A DNA stretch of 64,000 bases, taken from positions 3,968,001 to 4,032,000 of the forward strand of contig NZ_CP013940.1 of the NCBI RefSeq assembly GCF_001277215.2, in the 5' to 3' direction. Position 1 is the stretch's first letter. Each line of letters starts with the position of its first letter. The notes beneath the pieces were generated by a model. That model was not told where the DNA came from. It did no database searches and saw only the letters and a program-made list of their open reading frames with translations. The stretch comes from Cronobacter malonaticus LMG 23826. GTDB taxonomy: Bacteria; Pseudomonadota; Gammaproteobacteria; Enterobacterales; Enterobacteriaceae. The position numbers were made by a program, and so were the translations under genes. Positions 7,836 through 16,495 of this stretch are shown in pieces.

Positions 7836-8702
7836 ATGAACACTATTGAAAAAAGCGGTACGTATAAACTCGGCAGCCGTGAAGTCAGACGGTTTGGATA
7901 TGGCGCGATGCAGCTCGCAGGCCCAGGCGTATTTGGCCCGCCGAAAGATAAAAACGCGGCCCTCAGCGTATTACGCGCGGCCGTTGAGGCGGGCGTTAAT
8001 CATATTGATACCAGCGATTTTTACGGGCCGCACATTACGAATCAACTGATTTGCGAAGCGTTATATCCTTACCGCGACGACCTGACCATTGTGACTAAAG
8101 TCGGCGCGACACGCGGGAATGATGCCTCGTGGAACCCGGCATTTTCGGCTGAAGAATTAACCCAGGCCGTGCACGATAATTTGCGCAACCTGAAACTCGA
8201 CGCGCTGGATGTCGTCAATTTTCGCGTGATGTTTGATGTTCATGGCCCGGCGGAAGGATCTATCGAAGCGCCACTCGCAGCCCTGGTGAAATTAAAAGAG
8301 CAGGGGCTGATTAAACATATCGGTTTAAGTAACGTTACGCAGAAACAGGTTGAGCAGGCGCGGCAGATAACGCCGATAAGCTGCGTGCAGAATATGTATA
8401 ACATCGTTCACCGTGGCGATGAGGCGTTAATTGATGAACTGGCCGCCGCCGGGATTGCCTATGTGCCGTTTTTCCCGTTAGGCGGATTCTCACCGTTGCA
8501 GTCCTCAACGCTTGAGACTATCGCAACGCAATTATCAGCGACACCAATGCAGGTGGCGCTCGCCTGGCTGTTAAACCGCGCGGAGAATATTTTATTAATT
8601 CCGGGTACGTCGTCAGTCGCGCATTTCCATGAAAATAGCAAGGCCACGGAATTAACGCTCTCGCAGGAAACCCTCGACGCGTTAAATAAACTGGCCGCGT
8701 AA
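7836..8702 (+). CDS. Aldo-keto reductase, YdbC/PdxI-like
   Basis: The 288-residue protein is a cytoplasmic NADPH-dependent aldo-keto reductase. It contains HIDTSDFYGPH with the catalytic Asp and Tyr, TIVTKVG with the Lys, and the late cofactor segment LLIPGTSSVAHFHEN. The usual catalytic His position reads VVNFR, as I recall for the E. coli YdbC subfamily, now named PdxI (pyridoxal reductase). The similarity to YdbC is strong along the whole length, but the divergent TetR regulator suggests a locally controlled paralogue, so I leave the symbol blank. I chose the ATG at 7836 over an upstream in-frame ATG because the product then begins like YdbC. Confidence 0.86.
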   Translation: MNTIEKSGTYKLGSREVRRFGYGAMQLAGPGVFGPPKDKNAALSVLRAAVEAGVNHIDTSDFYGPHITNQLICEALYPYRDDLTIVTKVGATRGNDASWNPAFSAEELTQAVHDNLRNLKLDALDVVNFRVMFDVHGPAEGSIEAPLAALVKLKEQGLIKHIGLSNVTQKQVEQARQITPISCVQNMYNIVHRGDEALIDELAAAGIAYVPFFPLGGFSPLQSSTLETIATQLSATPMQVALAWLLNRAENILLIPGTSSVAHFHENSKATELTLSQETLDALNKLAA

Positions 8703-8708
8703 GCGCGA

Positions 8709-8768
8709 AACGCCGTCAGATTTTACGTATTTCACCGGCGAGTTCGTAAAATCTGTACGGCGTTATTT
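8709..8768. terminator. Long bidirectional terminator hairpin
   Basis: The left arm AACGCCGTCAGATTTTACG (8709-8727) and the right arm CGTAAAATCTGTACGGCGTT (8745-8764) pair over nearly 19 bp with one bulged base, and a T run follows. It lies between the convergent aldo-keto reductase and MocA-like genes; its right arm overlaps the end of the latter. Confidence 0.75.
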
Positions 8769-9311
8769 TTTATCGTGTTCAGCCGCCGCTAAATCCGCCG
8801 GCACGTCAATGTCCTGCACGATGCCCGCGTCGCTTAACGCAAGCGTTAATACGTCTGCGCGCGCCCTTGCCGCCTGCACAACCGCTTTTGCGCCCTCATC
8901 GCCGGTCAGCCGGGCAAGAGAATCAAAATACTCCCGCCGGAAGCCGACCGGGTGACCATGACGCTGCTGGTAGTGCGGCACCACCACGGGCTTTTCATTC
9001 AGCGCCTGCGCCACCCGTTGCAGCGACGCGGCCGTTATGAGCGGCAAATCGCCCGGCAGCATGAGCCAGCCTGCGGCGTCTGGCGTGGCTTTCACACCGA
9101 GCGCGATGGACTCGCCCATGCCGTCAGTGCCATCTTCCGGCCTGACCAGATGCCACGGCAGGCCAGAAGCTTGCGCCGCCGCCAGCACGTGTTGCAGCAC
9201 CGGTTTGCCCGCCAGCAGCGCCTCCAGCTTGTGCGTGGTTCCGCCGCCTGCGCGAAAGCGCTCGCCCTTTCCGGCGGCGAGAATAATGATGACCGGCTGT
9301 GCTTCGGGCAT
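8763..9311 (-). CDS. MocA-like molybdenum cofactor nucleotidyltransferase
   Basis: The 182-residue protein starts with the nucleotidyltransferase signature IIILAAGKGERFRAGGG and has the LPGDLPLI metal-site segment and a HGHPVGF motif, as in MocA and CoxC-type proteins. MocA converts Mo-molybdopterin to the cytosine dinucleotide form used by xanthine-oxidase-family enzymes. It is the last gene of the pao operon, and its ATG overlaps the TGA of the XdhC-like gene. That location suggests it supplies MCD cofactor for the PaoC subunit encoded upstream. It may duplicate a mocA elsewhere in the genome. Confidence 0.85.
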   Translation of the reverse strand: MPEAQPVIIILAAGKGERFRAGGGTTHKLEALLAGKPVLQHVLAAAQASGLPWHLVRPEDGTDGMGESIALGVKATPDAAGWLMLPGDLPLITAASLQRVAQALNEKPVVVPHYQQRHGHPVGFRREYFDSLARLTGDEGAKAVVQAARARADVLTLALSDAGIVQDIDVPADLAAAEHDKK

Positions 9312-10246
9312 CAGCCTGCGGCCTCCCGGTTGAGTCGCGCCGCCGCAACATCAGCAACAATCGACAGCGCCAGCGACTGCGCGTCGCGGGCTTTCGGGAA
9401 GATCCCAATCGGCGCTTTAATGCGGGCGATATCCTGCTCGCTAAAGCCCCGCTCGCGCAGCGCCGCGGTGCGTGCGGCATGGGTACGCTGGCTGCCGAGC
9501 GCGCCGATGTAAAACGGCGCGTCAGAAAGCGCCGCCTCAAGTACCGGTAACTCGCGATCAAGATCGTGAAAAAGCACGATGACGGCGGTATCGGCATCCA
9601 TCTGCGCACAGGCAGTCTGCGGATTGACGCCGTCATTCACCAGCACGTCGTAACCTGCCGCCTGCGCGATAGTGGCGGTGGCCTCAGCCTCCACGGAGCG
9701 GCCGAAAATAATGACCTGCGTGCAGGGCGTGTAGCGCACGTCAAAAGCGTCGTCGCGCCAGCCGGTCTTTTGTACCGGGAGCACGCTTTGCAGCGTCTGG
9801 GTGGAAGGGTGATAACGCAGCCCGGCCGCTTTGCGCTGCGAAAGAGCATTCAGCACCGCCAGCAGCGGCGTCGCCTCACGTAGCGGGTGAATCGCGAGCG
9901 TAATGCCGCCGCCGCACGGCAGCACAATATCGAAATAGGGCGAGCCTTCGCCATATTTCACCATGCGGTCCTCGCCGCAGGCTATCGCCTCCAGCGCCTC
10001 GAAAGCGGCGGCCGCCTCCACGCAGCCGCCGGAGACAAATCCGCAATAGGCGCCGTCGTCGCGCACGGCCATCTGCGCGCCGAGCGCACGTGACGAGCCG
10101 CCGCGGATCTCCACCAGCGTCACCAGCGCTGCGGCCATGCCAGCGCGCAGCGCCTGCGCCGCAAAGCGCAAAATCGCGGTGCTGTCGTCGGTCAGAAACG
10201 CCGCCTCAGGCCGCGCCTGTTCTGTCAGCAGGGGTTGTTGCAGCAC
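9311..10246 (-). CDS. paoD: PaoD, XdhC-family molybdenum cofactor insertion chaperone
   Basis: The 311-residue protein has the N-terminal XdhC/CoxI domain (VTLVEIRGGSSRALGAQM, FVSGGCVEA, LPCGGGITLAIHP) and a C-terminal Rossmann-like XdhC domain ending in IGALGSQRTHAARTAAL and the conserved IKAPIGIFPKARDAQSLAL. This is the family of PaoD, which binds MCD, protects it and inserts it into PaoC; it is not part of the mature enzyme. It lies 70 bases after paoC and overlaps the following mocA-like gene by one base. The high similarity in gene order to E. coli paoABCD supports the name. Confidence 0.88.
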   Translation of the reverse strand: MLQQPLLTEQARPEAAFLTDDSTAILRFAAQALRAGMAAALVTLVEIRGGSSRALGAQMAVRDDGAYCGFVSGGCVEAAAAFEALEAIACGEDRMVKYGEGSPYFDIVLPCGGGITLAIHPLREATPLLAVLNALSQRKAAGLRYHPSTQTLQSVLPVQKTGWRDDAFDVRYTPCTQVIIFGRSVEAEATATIAQAAGYDVLVNDGVNPQTACAQMDADTAVIVLFHDLDRELPVLEAALSDAPFYIGALGSQRTHAARTAALRERGFSEQDIARIKAPIGIFPKARDAQSLALSIVADVAAARLNREAAG

Positions 10247-10316
10247 CTTTTTTCATCCTTCTGTTAAACGGCGATCGGGTGCGGCTGGCGACGCGCGGCC
10301 GCCAGCCGTCACGTCC

Positions 10317-12515
10317 TTATGCCATCTCTGGCAGCCCTTCCAGCAGCTTATCGAGCGTGAGGGGGTAGTCGCGCACGCGCACGCCGGTGGCGTTGTAAAT
10401 GGCGTTCGCGATGGCGGCGCTGACGCCGCACAGGCCGAGTTCGCCCACGCCTTTGGCTTTCATCGGCGACGACACCGGGTCGGTGTCTTCCAGGAAAATC
10501 ACCTCCTGCGTCGGGATATCGGCGTGAACCGGCACTTCATAGAGCGCCATATCGTGATTAACGAAAAAGCCGCGCCGCGTATCGACGAACAGCTCTTCCA
10601 TCAGCGCCCCGCCAAGCCCCATCGTCATCGCGCCGATCACCTGGCTGCGCGCAGTTTTCGGGTTGAGAATGCGCCCGGCGGCGCAGACCGCCAGCATCCG
10701 CCGCACGCGCACTTCGCCAGTGTTCGCCTCGACGGCCACCTCCACAAAATGCCCGGCAAACGTGGACTGCTGGAACTGTTTATCGAGATCGCCATATTCC
10801 ATGGTGTCTTCAACCGTCAGCGTGCCGTCAGCGGCAGCATCCGCGAGTGCCGCGATGCGCCCGTCGCCCTGCACATTGCCATCGAAGAATTCAGCGCGGT
10901 TCGGGTCAAAACCGAGCTTGTTGGCTACCGCTTCGCGCAGTTTGACGCACGCCGCGTACACGCCCGCCGTAGAGCTGTTCGCGCCCCACTGCCCGCCCGA
11001 GCCGGAAGAGATGGGGTAATCGGAATCGCCCAGCCGCACCGTCACTTGCTCCAGCGGCACGCCCATCATTTCAGCGGCGGTTTGCGCGATGATGGTATAG
11101 CTGCCGGTACCGATATCCGTCATGTCCGTTTCCACGGTGACGTGGCCCTGCGCGTCCAGATGCACGCGTGCGCCCGATTTGGTCACCAGGTTATTACGAA
11201 AACCCGCCGCCATACCGAGCCCAATCAGCCAGTCGCCTTCGCGCACCTGCGCCGGTTGTGGGTTGCGCTGATGCCAGCCGAAGTGCGCCGCCCCGGTACG
11301 CAGACACTCCACCAACTGACGGCGCGAGAAAAAGCGCTCCGGGTGCGCCGGGTCGACTTGCGTGTCGTTGATAATGCGAAACTCCACGGGATCGATGCCG
11401 AGTTTTTCGGCCATTTCATCCATGGCGATTTCCAGCACCATCATGCCCGGCGCTTCGCCAGGCGCGCGCATGGAGTTGCCCTCGGGCAGATCCAGCTCCG
11501 CCAGCCGCAGCCCGGTGTGGCGGTTCGCGCCCGCGTAGAGCAGCTCCGTCTGGTTGGTCGCCGTCTCCGTCGGGCCGCCAGGCAGGTTGCCGGACCAGCT
11601 TTCATGGGCGATGGCCGTGATGCGCCCGTCGTTGTGCGCGCCGATGCGCACCCGCTGGATCGTGGCCGGGCGGTGGGTGGTGTTATTGGGAATAAAGGGG
11701 CGCGGCAGCATCACTTTCACAGGGCGTTGCGTTGCGCGAGCGCCGAGCGCTGCCAGCACCGCGTCGCTGCGCAGAAAGAGTTTGCTGCCAAAGCCGCCGC
11801 CGATAAACGGCGAACGCACACGGATATTTTCAAGGGGAATATCGAGCGTTTTGGCGAGATCGCCGCGCCACCAGTTAATCATCTGGCTCGACGTCCAGAG
11901 CGTGAGTTTATCGCCCTCCCACGCGGCCATGGACGCGTGCGGCTCCATCGCCATATGGCTTTGATCGGGCGTGGTGTATGTGGCATCGAGCTGCACGGCG
12001 GCGCTTTCAAAAGCGCTGTTAAAATCGCCAACGATTTTATCGGGCGTATCCTCCGGCGGCGTGGTCACCGACGGTTTTTCCTGCGCCAGATCGTAATGCC
12101 CCGGCGCTTCTTCATATTCCACGGCGATAAGCCCGGCGGCCGCGCGCGCCTGTTCGAACGTTTCCGCCACCACCAGTGCGATAGCCTGATGATAATGCTC
12201 GATTTCCGGGCCGCCCAGCAGTGTTGCGGCGTTCATATCGCCCTTACCCGGCAGGGCGGCGTTTTCCGCCGTCACCACGGCCAGCACGCCGGGCGCCTGT
12301 TGCGCCGCCTGGATATCCATCGCGACGATGCGCCCTTTGGCGATGGCGGAGCCTACCACGTGGCCATAGGCTGCGTTCGGCGCTTCATCGTGCCACTCAT
12401 AGGCGTAAGTGGCCTGGCCTGAGGTTTTCAGCGGGCCGTCGATACGATCGCGTGGCCGCCCGACCACTTTCTGCTGGTCGATCGGGTTTTCTGTTGCCGG
12501 TTTTTCAAATTTCAT
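10317..12515 (-). CDS. paoC: PaoC, molybdopterin-binding subunit of aldehyde oxidoreductase
   Basis: This 732-residue large subunit belongs to the xanthine oxidase family and binds the MCD cofactor where aldehydes are oxidised to acids. Recognisable segments are VGRPRDRIDGPLKTSGQATY at the start, the IGGGFGSK motif, MRAPGEAPGMMVLEIAMDE, and the late KGVGELGLCGVSAAIANAI, where a Glu acts as catalytic base in the family. The length matches E. coli PaoC. Its ATG overlaps the TGA of paoB by one base. It has no signal peptide; in E. coli the whole complex is exported on the PaoA Tat signal, which is missing here. Confidence 0.93.
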   Translation of the reverse strand: MKFEKPATENPIDQQKVVGRPRDRIDGPLKTSGQATYAYEWHDEAPNAAYGHVVGSAIAKGRIVAMDIQAAQQAPGVLAVVTAENAALPGKGDMNAATLLGGPEIEHYHQAIALVVAETFEQARAAAGLIAVEYEEAPGHYDLAQEKPSVTTPPEDTPDKIVGDFNSAFESAAVQLDATYTTPDQSHMAMEPHASMAAWEGDKLTLWTSSQMINWWRGDLAKTLDIPLENIRVRSPFIGGGFGSKLFLRSDAVLAALGARATQRPVKVMLPRPFIPNNTTHRPATIQRVRIGAHNDGRITAIAHESWSGNLPGGPTETATNQTELLYAGANRHTGLRLAELDLPEGNSMRAPGEAPGMMVLEIAMDEMAEKLGIDPVEFRIINDTQVDPAHPERFFSRRQLVECLRTGAAHFGWHQRNPQPAQVREGDWLIGLGMAAGFRNNLVTKSGARVHLDAQGHVTVETDMTDIGTGSYTIIAQTAAEMMGVPLEQVTVRLGDSDYPISSGSGGQWGANSSTAGVYAACVKLREAVANKLGFDPNRAEFFDGNVQGDGRIAALADAAADGTLTVEDTMEYGDLDKQFQQSTFAGHFVEVAVEANTGEVRVRRMLAVCAAGRILNPKTARSQVIGAMTMGLGGALMEELFVDTRRGFFVNHDMALYEVPVHADIPTQEVIFLEDTDPVSSPMKAKGVGELGLCGVSAAIANAIYNATGVRVRDYPLTLDKLLEGLPEMA

Positions 12516-13468
12516 CAGCCTGCCCTCGCTTGCGTCAGTACCGAGGCGATGGTGCGTTTCGCCAGCACCAGCTTGAATGCGTTTTCCGCGGTCGGCTGCG
12601 CGTCGGCGAACAGCGCGTCATACACCGCCTGCGCGCCGTGAGGCACCTGCGCATCCGCGGCATCAAGCCGCCAGGGTTTATGCGCCACGCCGCCCACCGC
12701 CACGCGCCCGGTGCCGTCCGGCTGCACAATCGCGGCCACCGACACCAGCGCGAACGCGTAAGAGGCGCGGTCGCGCACTTTGCGATAGATATGCGTTCCG
12801 CCCACCGGCGGCGGCAGGGTGACGGCCGTGATGAATTCGCCAGGCTCCAGCACCGTTTCCAGATGCGGCGTATCGCCAGGCGCGCGGTAAAACTCCGCAA
12901 CCGGAATGCGGCGCACCTGGCCGTTCGGGTTGATGGTTTCCACCACCGCGTCCAGCAGGCGCATGGCGACCGCCATATCGCTCGGGTGCGTGGCGATACA
13001 GGCGTCGCTCGCGCCCACCACGGCTAACTGGCGGCTGTAACCCTGCATGGCGGCGCAGCCGCTACCGGGCTTACGTTTATTGCACGCCTGGTTGGTATCG
13101 TAGAAATAGGGACAACGGGTGCGCTGCAACAGGTTTCCGGCGGTCGTCGCCCGGTTGCGTAACTGCCCGGACGCCCCGGCCAGCAGCGCGCGTGAAAGCA
13201 CGGCGTAGTCGCGGCGCACGCGTTCATCTGCCGCCAGATCGGTGTTGCGCACCAGCGCGCCAATCCGCAAACCGCCGTTTTCTGTCGGCTCAATTGTGTC
13301 GAGTGCGAGACCGTTAACGTCAATCAGATGTACCGGCGTTTCTATCTCCAGTTTCATCAGATCGAGCAAATTCGTGCCACCCGCGATGAATTTTGCGCCC
13401 GGCGTGCGCTGCGCGCTGGCCGCCGCCTCTGCAGGCGTCTCGGCGCGTTCGTAAGTGAAAGCTTTCAT
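12515..13468 (-). CDS. paoB: PaoB, FAD and [4Fe-4S] subunit of aldehyde oxidoreductase
   Basis: The 317-residue protein is the FAD-binding middle subunit of a xanthine-oxidase-family aldehyde oxidoreductase. The flavin pyrophosphate segment [14 protein letters not shown] is at residues 26-39 and [17 protein letters not shown] is near residue 110. Four cysteines in the insertion after that (RCPYF, QACNK, GSGCAA and nearby) match the extra [4Fe-4S] cluster known in E. coli PaoB. The end of paoA overlaps its start by 4 bases (ATGA). It passes electrons from the molybdenum site to an acceptor. Confidence 0.93.
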   Translation of the reverse strand: MKAFTYERAETPAEAAASAQRTPGAKFIAGGTNLLDLMKLEIETPVHLIDVNGLALDTIEPTENGGLRIGALVRNTDLAADERVRRDYAVLSRALLAGASGQLRNRATTAGNLLQRTRCPYFYDTNQACNKRKPGSGCAAMQGYSRQLAVVGASDACIATHPSDMAVAMRLLDAVVETINPNGQVRRIPVAEFYRAPGDTPHLETVLEPGEFITAVTLPPPVGGTHIYRKVRDRASYAFALVSVAAIVQPDGTGRVAVGGVAHKPWRLDAADAQVPHGAQAVYDALFADAQPTAENAFKLVLAKRTIASVLTQARAG

Positions 13469-14043
13469 GAGGATTCACTCCCGGCGACATTTTCGATCGC
13501 AGCAAGAATGTTGGCATACGCGCCGCAGCGGCAGATATTGCCGCTCATGCGCTCGCGGATCTCGTCGGCGGTCATTTCCGGCGGTGAAACTAAATCGTGC
13601 GTCACATGGCTTGGAATGCCCGCTTCGATTTCCTTGAGCATCGCGACCGAGGAACAGATCTGCCCCGGCGTGCAGTAGCCGCACTGAAAACCGTCATGCT
13701 CCACAAACGCCGCCTGCATCGGGTGCAGGTTCTCCGGCGTGCCGAGCCCCTCAATGGTGGTGACGTCGGCATCCTGGTGCATTACCGCCAGCGTCAGGCA
13801 CGAATTCACGCGCCGTCCGTCGATGATGACCGTACACGCGCCGCACTGGCCGTGATCGCAGCCTTTCTTGGTGCCCGTCAGCGCCAGGTGTTCGCGCAGC
13901 GCATCCAGAAGCGTCGTGCGGGTGTCCACCTCCAGCTGCCGGGTTTCGCCATTCACCGTCAGCCTCAGCGGGACATATTGCGGCGGCGGGCCGCCTGCAT
14001 CGCGCTGATGCCCGTGGTGTGTTTCATCGCCGTGGTTGCTCAT
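13465..14043 (-). CDS. paoA: PaoA, [2Fe-2S] subunit of aldehyde oxidoreductase, without Tat signal
   Basis: The 192-residue protein carries two [2Fe-2S] clusters: a plant-ferredoxin motif [12 protein letters not shown] with a later Cys, and the helical domain [10 protein letters not shown] ... [10 protein letters not shown]. coli PaoA is about 229 residues and starts with a twin-arginine export signal of the RRDLIK type. Here the N-terminus is a short His/Gly-rich stretch ([15 protein letters not shown]) and has no RR motif or hydrophobic segment. A GGAGG ribosome site 8 bases before the ATG supports this start. The complex may therefore stay in the cytoplasm. It is the first gene of paoABCD-mocA. 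Confidence 0.93.
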   Translation of the reverse strand: MSNHGDETHHGHQRDAGGPPPQYVPLRLTVNGETRQLEVDTRTTLLDALREHLALTGTKKGCDHGQCGACTVIIDGRRVNSCLTLAVMHQDADVTTIEGLGTPENLHPMQAAFVEHDGFQCGYCTPGQICSSVAMLKEIEAGIPSHVTHDLVSPPEMTADEIRERMSGNICRCGAYANILAAIENVAGSESS

Positions 14044-14228
14044 GCCAGGCCTCCAGTATTGTCAAAGTGAAAAGAGTGTTGCCGCTACGATGCCGCGCGG
14101 CTTTTTTTATAACGGAGAGTTAATAATAGACGGCGCTGACGCGCTGGCAGGCGCCGCTAAAAAATTGCCGCCCGCCGCCGATACCTCTGGTATCGTGAAT
14201 TTCCCCAAAGCCGCCTGAACCTGACGCT

Positions 14229-15278
14229 ATGATTTCCATCTGCATGATCGTGAAAAACGAGGCAAAGCATCTTGCCGATACGCTCGCCTCCGTCGCCGCG
14301 CATTTCGACGATATTGTGATTGTCGATACCGGCTCTCAGGACGACACCAGAGCCGTCGCGCAACGCTTTACAGATAAGGTGTATGACTTCGCGTGGGTGG
14401 ATGATTTCGCGGCGGCGCGCAACGCCTCGCTGGAGTACGCTCGTCACGAGTGGGTGCTGGTGATTGATGCCGATGAATCCATAACGGCGGTGGATATCCC
14501 GGCGCTACAGGCGCTTATCCATGCGCACCCGGAGGGCGTCGGGCGCGTGGAGCGAATTAACTATATTGACGAAGGCGACGGCGTCACCACCCTGCGCGAG
14601 CGCGTGTCGCGCCTGTTTCCGAAGGCGCGTTATCACTACCAGGGCGTGATCCACGAGCAGGTGACGCCGCGCGAGAGCCACACGCCGGGCGACATGTTCC
14701 CGGTTCCCGTGACGCTCGATCACGTCGGCTACAAAAAAGCGGTGTTGCAGGAGACGGATAAAATTACCCGCAACATCCGCCTGCTGGAGCGGGCGTTGCA
14801 GACGCAGCCGGACGACCCGTATCTCTGGTTTCAGCTAGGCAAGAGCCATTTTCTCAAACGCGACTACAGGCAAGCGTCAGAGGCGTTTCGCAAGGCGCTG
14901 AGTTATGAACCGAACGTGGCGCTGGAATATGTCGAAGAGCTGGTCGAAACGCTGGGCTATGCGCTGATTAATCAGGGCGACTACGCAGCAGCCATGAGCA
15001 TTCTTGATTACGAGCGCTGGTATACCTCCGCCGATTTCATGTTTCTTAAGGCGCTGATTCTGATGAATAACGGCCAGCTACAGGCGGCAGTGGACACCTT
15101 TTTACACTGCACCCGCATGCCGCAGAGCAGCAAAGCGGGCGTGACCAGCTTTAAGGCCTGGTACAACATCGGGGTGATCCTGGAATTCTCCGGCATGACG
15201 ACAGACGCGCAGGCCTGTTATACGCAGTGCGGCGATTACCCACCCGCGCAGGCAGGCCTGACTCGGCTGAACGCCTGA
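14229..15278 (+). CDS. GT2 glycosyltransferase fused to a TPR domain
   Basis: The 349-residue protein begins with a family 2 glycosyltransferase domain (residues 1 to about 170). It has ISICMIVKNEAKHLADTL, the DTGSQDDT nucleotide-sugar segment, the DADES metal-binding DxD-type motif, and FPKARYHYQGVIHEQV. The C-terminal half (about 190-340) has tetratricopeptide-like repeats such as PYLWFQLGKSHFLKRDYRQASEAFRKAL. Such proteins occur in many bacteria and are thought to glycosylate proteins or surface polymers; the substrate is unknown. No signal peptide is seen. It is divergent from paoA and convergent with a LysR gene, so it probably forms its own transcription unit. Confidence 0.85.
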   Translation: MISICMIVKNEAKHLADTLASVAAHFDDIVIVDTGSQDDTRAVAQRFTDKVYDFAWVDDFAAARNASLEYARHEWVLVIDADESITAVDIPALQALIHAHPEGVGRVERINYIDEGDGVTTLRERVSRLFPKARYHYQGVIHEQVTPRESHTPGDMFPVPVTLDHVGYKKAVLQETDKITRNIRLLERALQTQPDDPYLWFQLGKSHFLKRDYRQASEAFRKALSYEPNVALEYVEELVETLGYALINQGDYAAAMSILDYERWYTSADFMFLKALILMNNGQLQAAVDTFLHCTRMPQSSKAGVTSFKAWYNIGVILEFSGMTTDAQACYTQCGDYPPAQAGLTRLNA

Positions 15279-15287
15279 CGCACGCCT

Positions 15288-16190
15288 TTACCTTTTCCGG
15301 TTGCCGGTCATTTTCAGGGCTTCGACCACCAGCGAAAAGGCAGGAGATGGCTGCTTTCTGCTGGGATAATAAAGGTAATACCCAGGAAATGGTGCGCACC
15401 ACGCTTCAAGCACACGCACCAGATTTCCGTCTTTAAAATGATCGTCAAACTCCCCTTCCGGCAGGAACGCGATGCCGAGTCCGTCCAGCGCGGCGTGAAC
15501 GATATGCGCAGCCGTATTGAAAATAAGCTGGCCCTCAACGCGCACATTCACCGGCCCGTCCTGCCCATCAAATTCCCAGACATACAGTCCGCCTCCGCTG
15601 GTCATACGCAGATTAATACAGTTGTGAGCCACCAAATCGTGCGGCGTCTCCGGCATCGGATGCGCCGCGAAGTAATCCGGCGAGGCGGCGGCAGCCATCC
15701 GCATCGGCGGGCTGATCGGCACGGCAATCATGTCTTTATCGATCGTACCGCCAAGCCGAACGCCTGCATCAAAGCGATCCGCGACGATATTGCGAAACCC
15801 ATGGTTGGCATCAAATTCCATCTCAATATCCGGGTAATCGCGTAAGATCGGCGTCAGTTTTGGTAATAAGAGCGCATGCAGAATGTGCGGATCGCAGGTA
15901 ATACGCACCTTACCTGCAGGCTTATCACGCAGCGCGCTCAGCATGTCGAGTTCTGCTTCGATTTCATCAAAACGGTTGCCGATCGCCTCCAGCAGACGCT
16001 CGCCTGCGGCCGTGAGCGAAATGCTGCGCGTCGTGCGCGTCAGCAGGCGCAGCTTTAGCCGGTTTTCCAGCCCGGCAATCGCCTGGCTTAGCGCCGACTG
16101 CGTCACGCCAAGCTGCGCCGCAGCGCGGGTAAAACTGCCCTCACGCGCAACGGTCACAAAAGAAAACAGATCGTTCAGGTTACGTTTCAT
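15288..16190 (-). CDS. LysR-family transcriptional regulator
   Basis: The 300-residue protein has a typical LysR winged helix-turn-helix at residues 1-62 (DLFSFVTVAREGSFTRAAAQL, then LGVTQSALSQAIAGLENRL), followed by the substrate-binding regulatory domain. It is divergent from an MFS-transporter, yahK and cupin gene set, a classic arrangement for LysR control. A perfect 7-bp inverted repeat with the T-N11-A pattern lies 22-40 bases upstream of its start codon. Family and layout suggest it activates the divergent genes in response to a toxic aldehyde or similar compound; the inducer is not known. Confidence 0.9.
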   Translation of the reverse strand: MKRNLNDLFSFVTVAREGSFTRAAAQLGVTQSALSQAIAGLENRLKLRLLTRTTRSISLTAAGERLLEAIGNRFDEIEAELDMLSALRDKPAGKVRITCDPHILHALLLPKLTPILRDYPDIEMEFDANHGFRNIVADRFDAGVRLGGTIDKDMIAVPISPPMRMAAAASPDYFAAHPMPETPHDLVAHNCINLRMTSGGGLYVWEFDGQDGPVNVRVEGQLIFNTAAHIVHAALDGLGIAFLPEGEFDDHFKDGNLVRVLEAWCAPFPGYYLYYPSRKQPSPAFSLVVEALKMTGNRKR

Positions 16191-16495
16191 CGCCCGTCTT
16201 CTTGCCTCAATTTATTAGCAAAACTAATAACAGTGTTCAGTATTCATTAGCTAGTCACCCTGACACACCCGTGTAAAACTTTCATCAACAATCCGTTCTG
16301 CTCTCGCGGCGCAGGTTTACGCACCGCCGCTTTTAACGGAGCCAGAAACGCCGAACGCCCGTTCCGGCTCGTTTCCCGGCACCCGATAACACCAGGGTTT
16401 TCAGCCATGTGCCGCATTTTTACGGCGCCTGCGCTGGCGTGCGCGCTATGCAGCGCGTCGGACCACCCTCTATCACGCTACAGGGCCTGTTGAAG
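16191..16495. other. Divergent promoter region between the LysR and MFS genes
   Basis: About 305 bases without a supported gene. The end near the LysR gene is AT-rich and holds the palindrome at 16212-16230 plus a second ATTCATTAG-like half site at about 16242-16250. An in-frame extension of the MFS gene to an ATG at 16409 is possible but lacks the hydrophobic start expected for this family, so I read this stretch as regulatory. Confidence 0.55.
16212..16230. promoter_or_regulatory. Perfect palindrome, candidate LysR-type binding site
   Basis: TTATTAG (16212-16218) and CTAATAA (16224-16230) flank a 5-base spacer, CAAAA. The centre also fits the LysR T-N11-A consensus. It lies just upstream of the LysR gene start, where autoregulatory sites of this family usually sit. 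Confidence 0.65.

Noticed and set aside
10137..12422. 761-codon plus-strand reading frame opposite paoC
   Set aside because: GC-rich codon bias leaves the opposite frame open; the product is Arg/His-rich with no recognisable motif, while paoC on the other strand is full-length with all family motifs.
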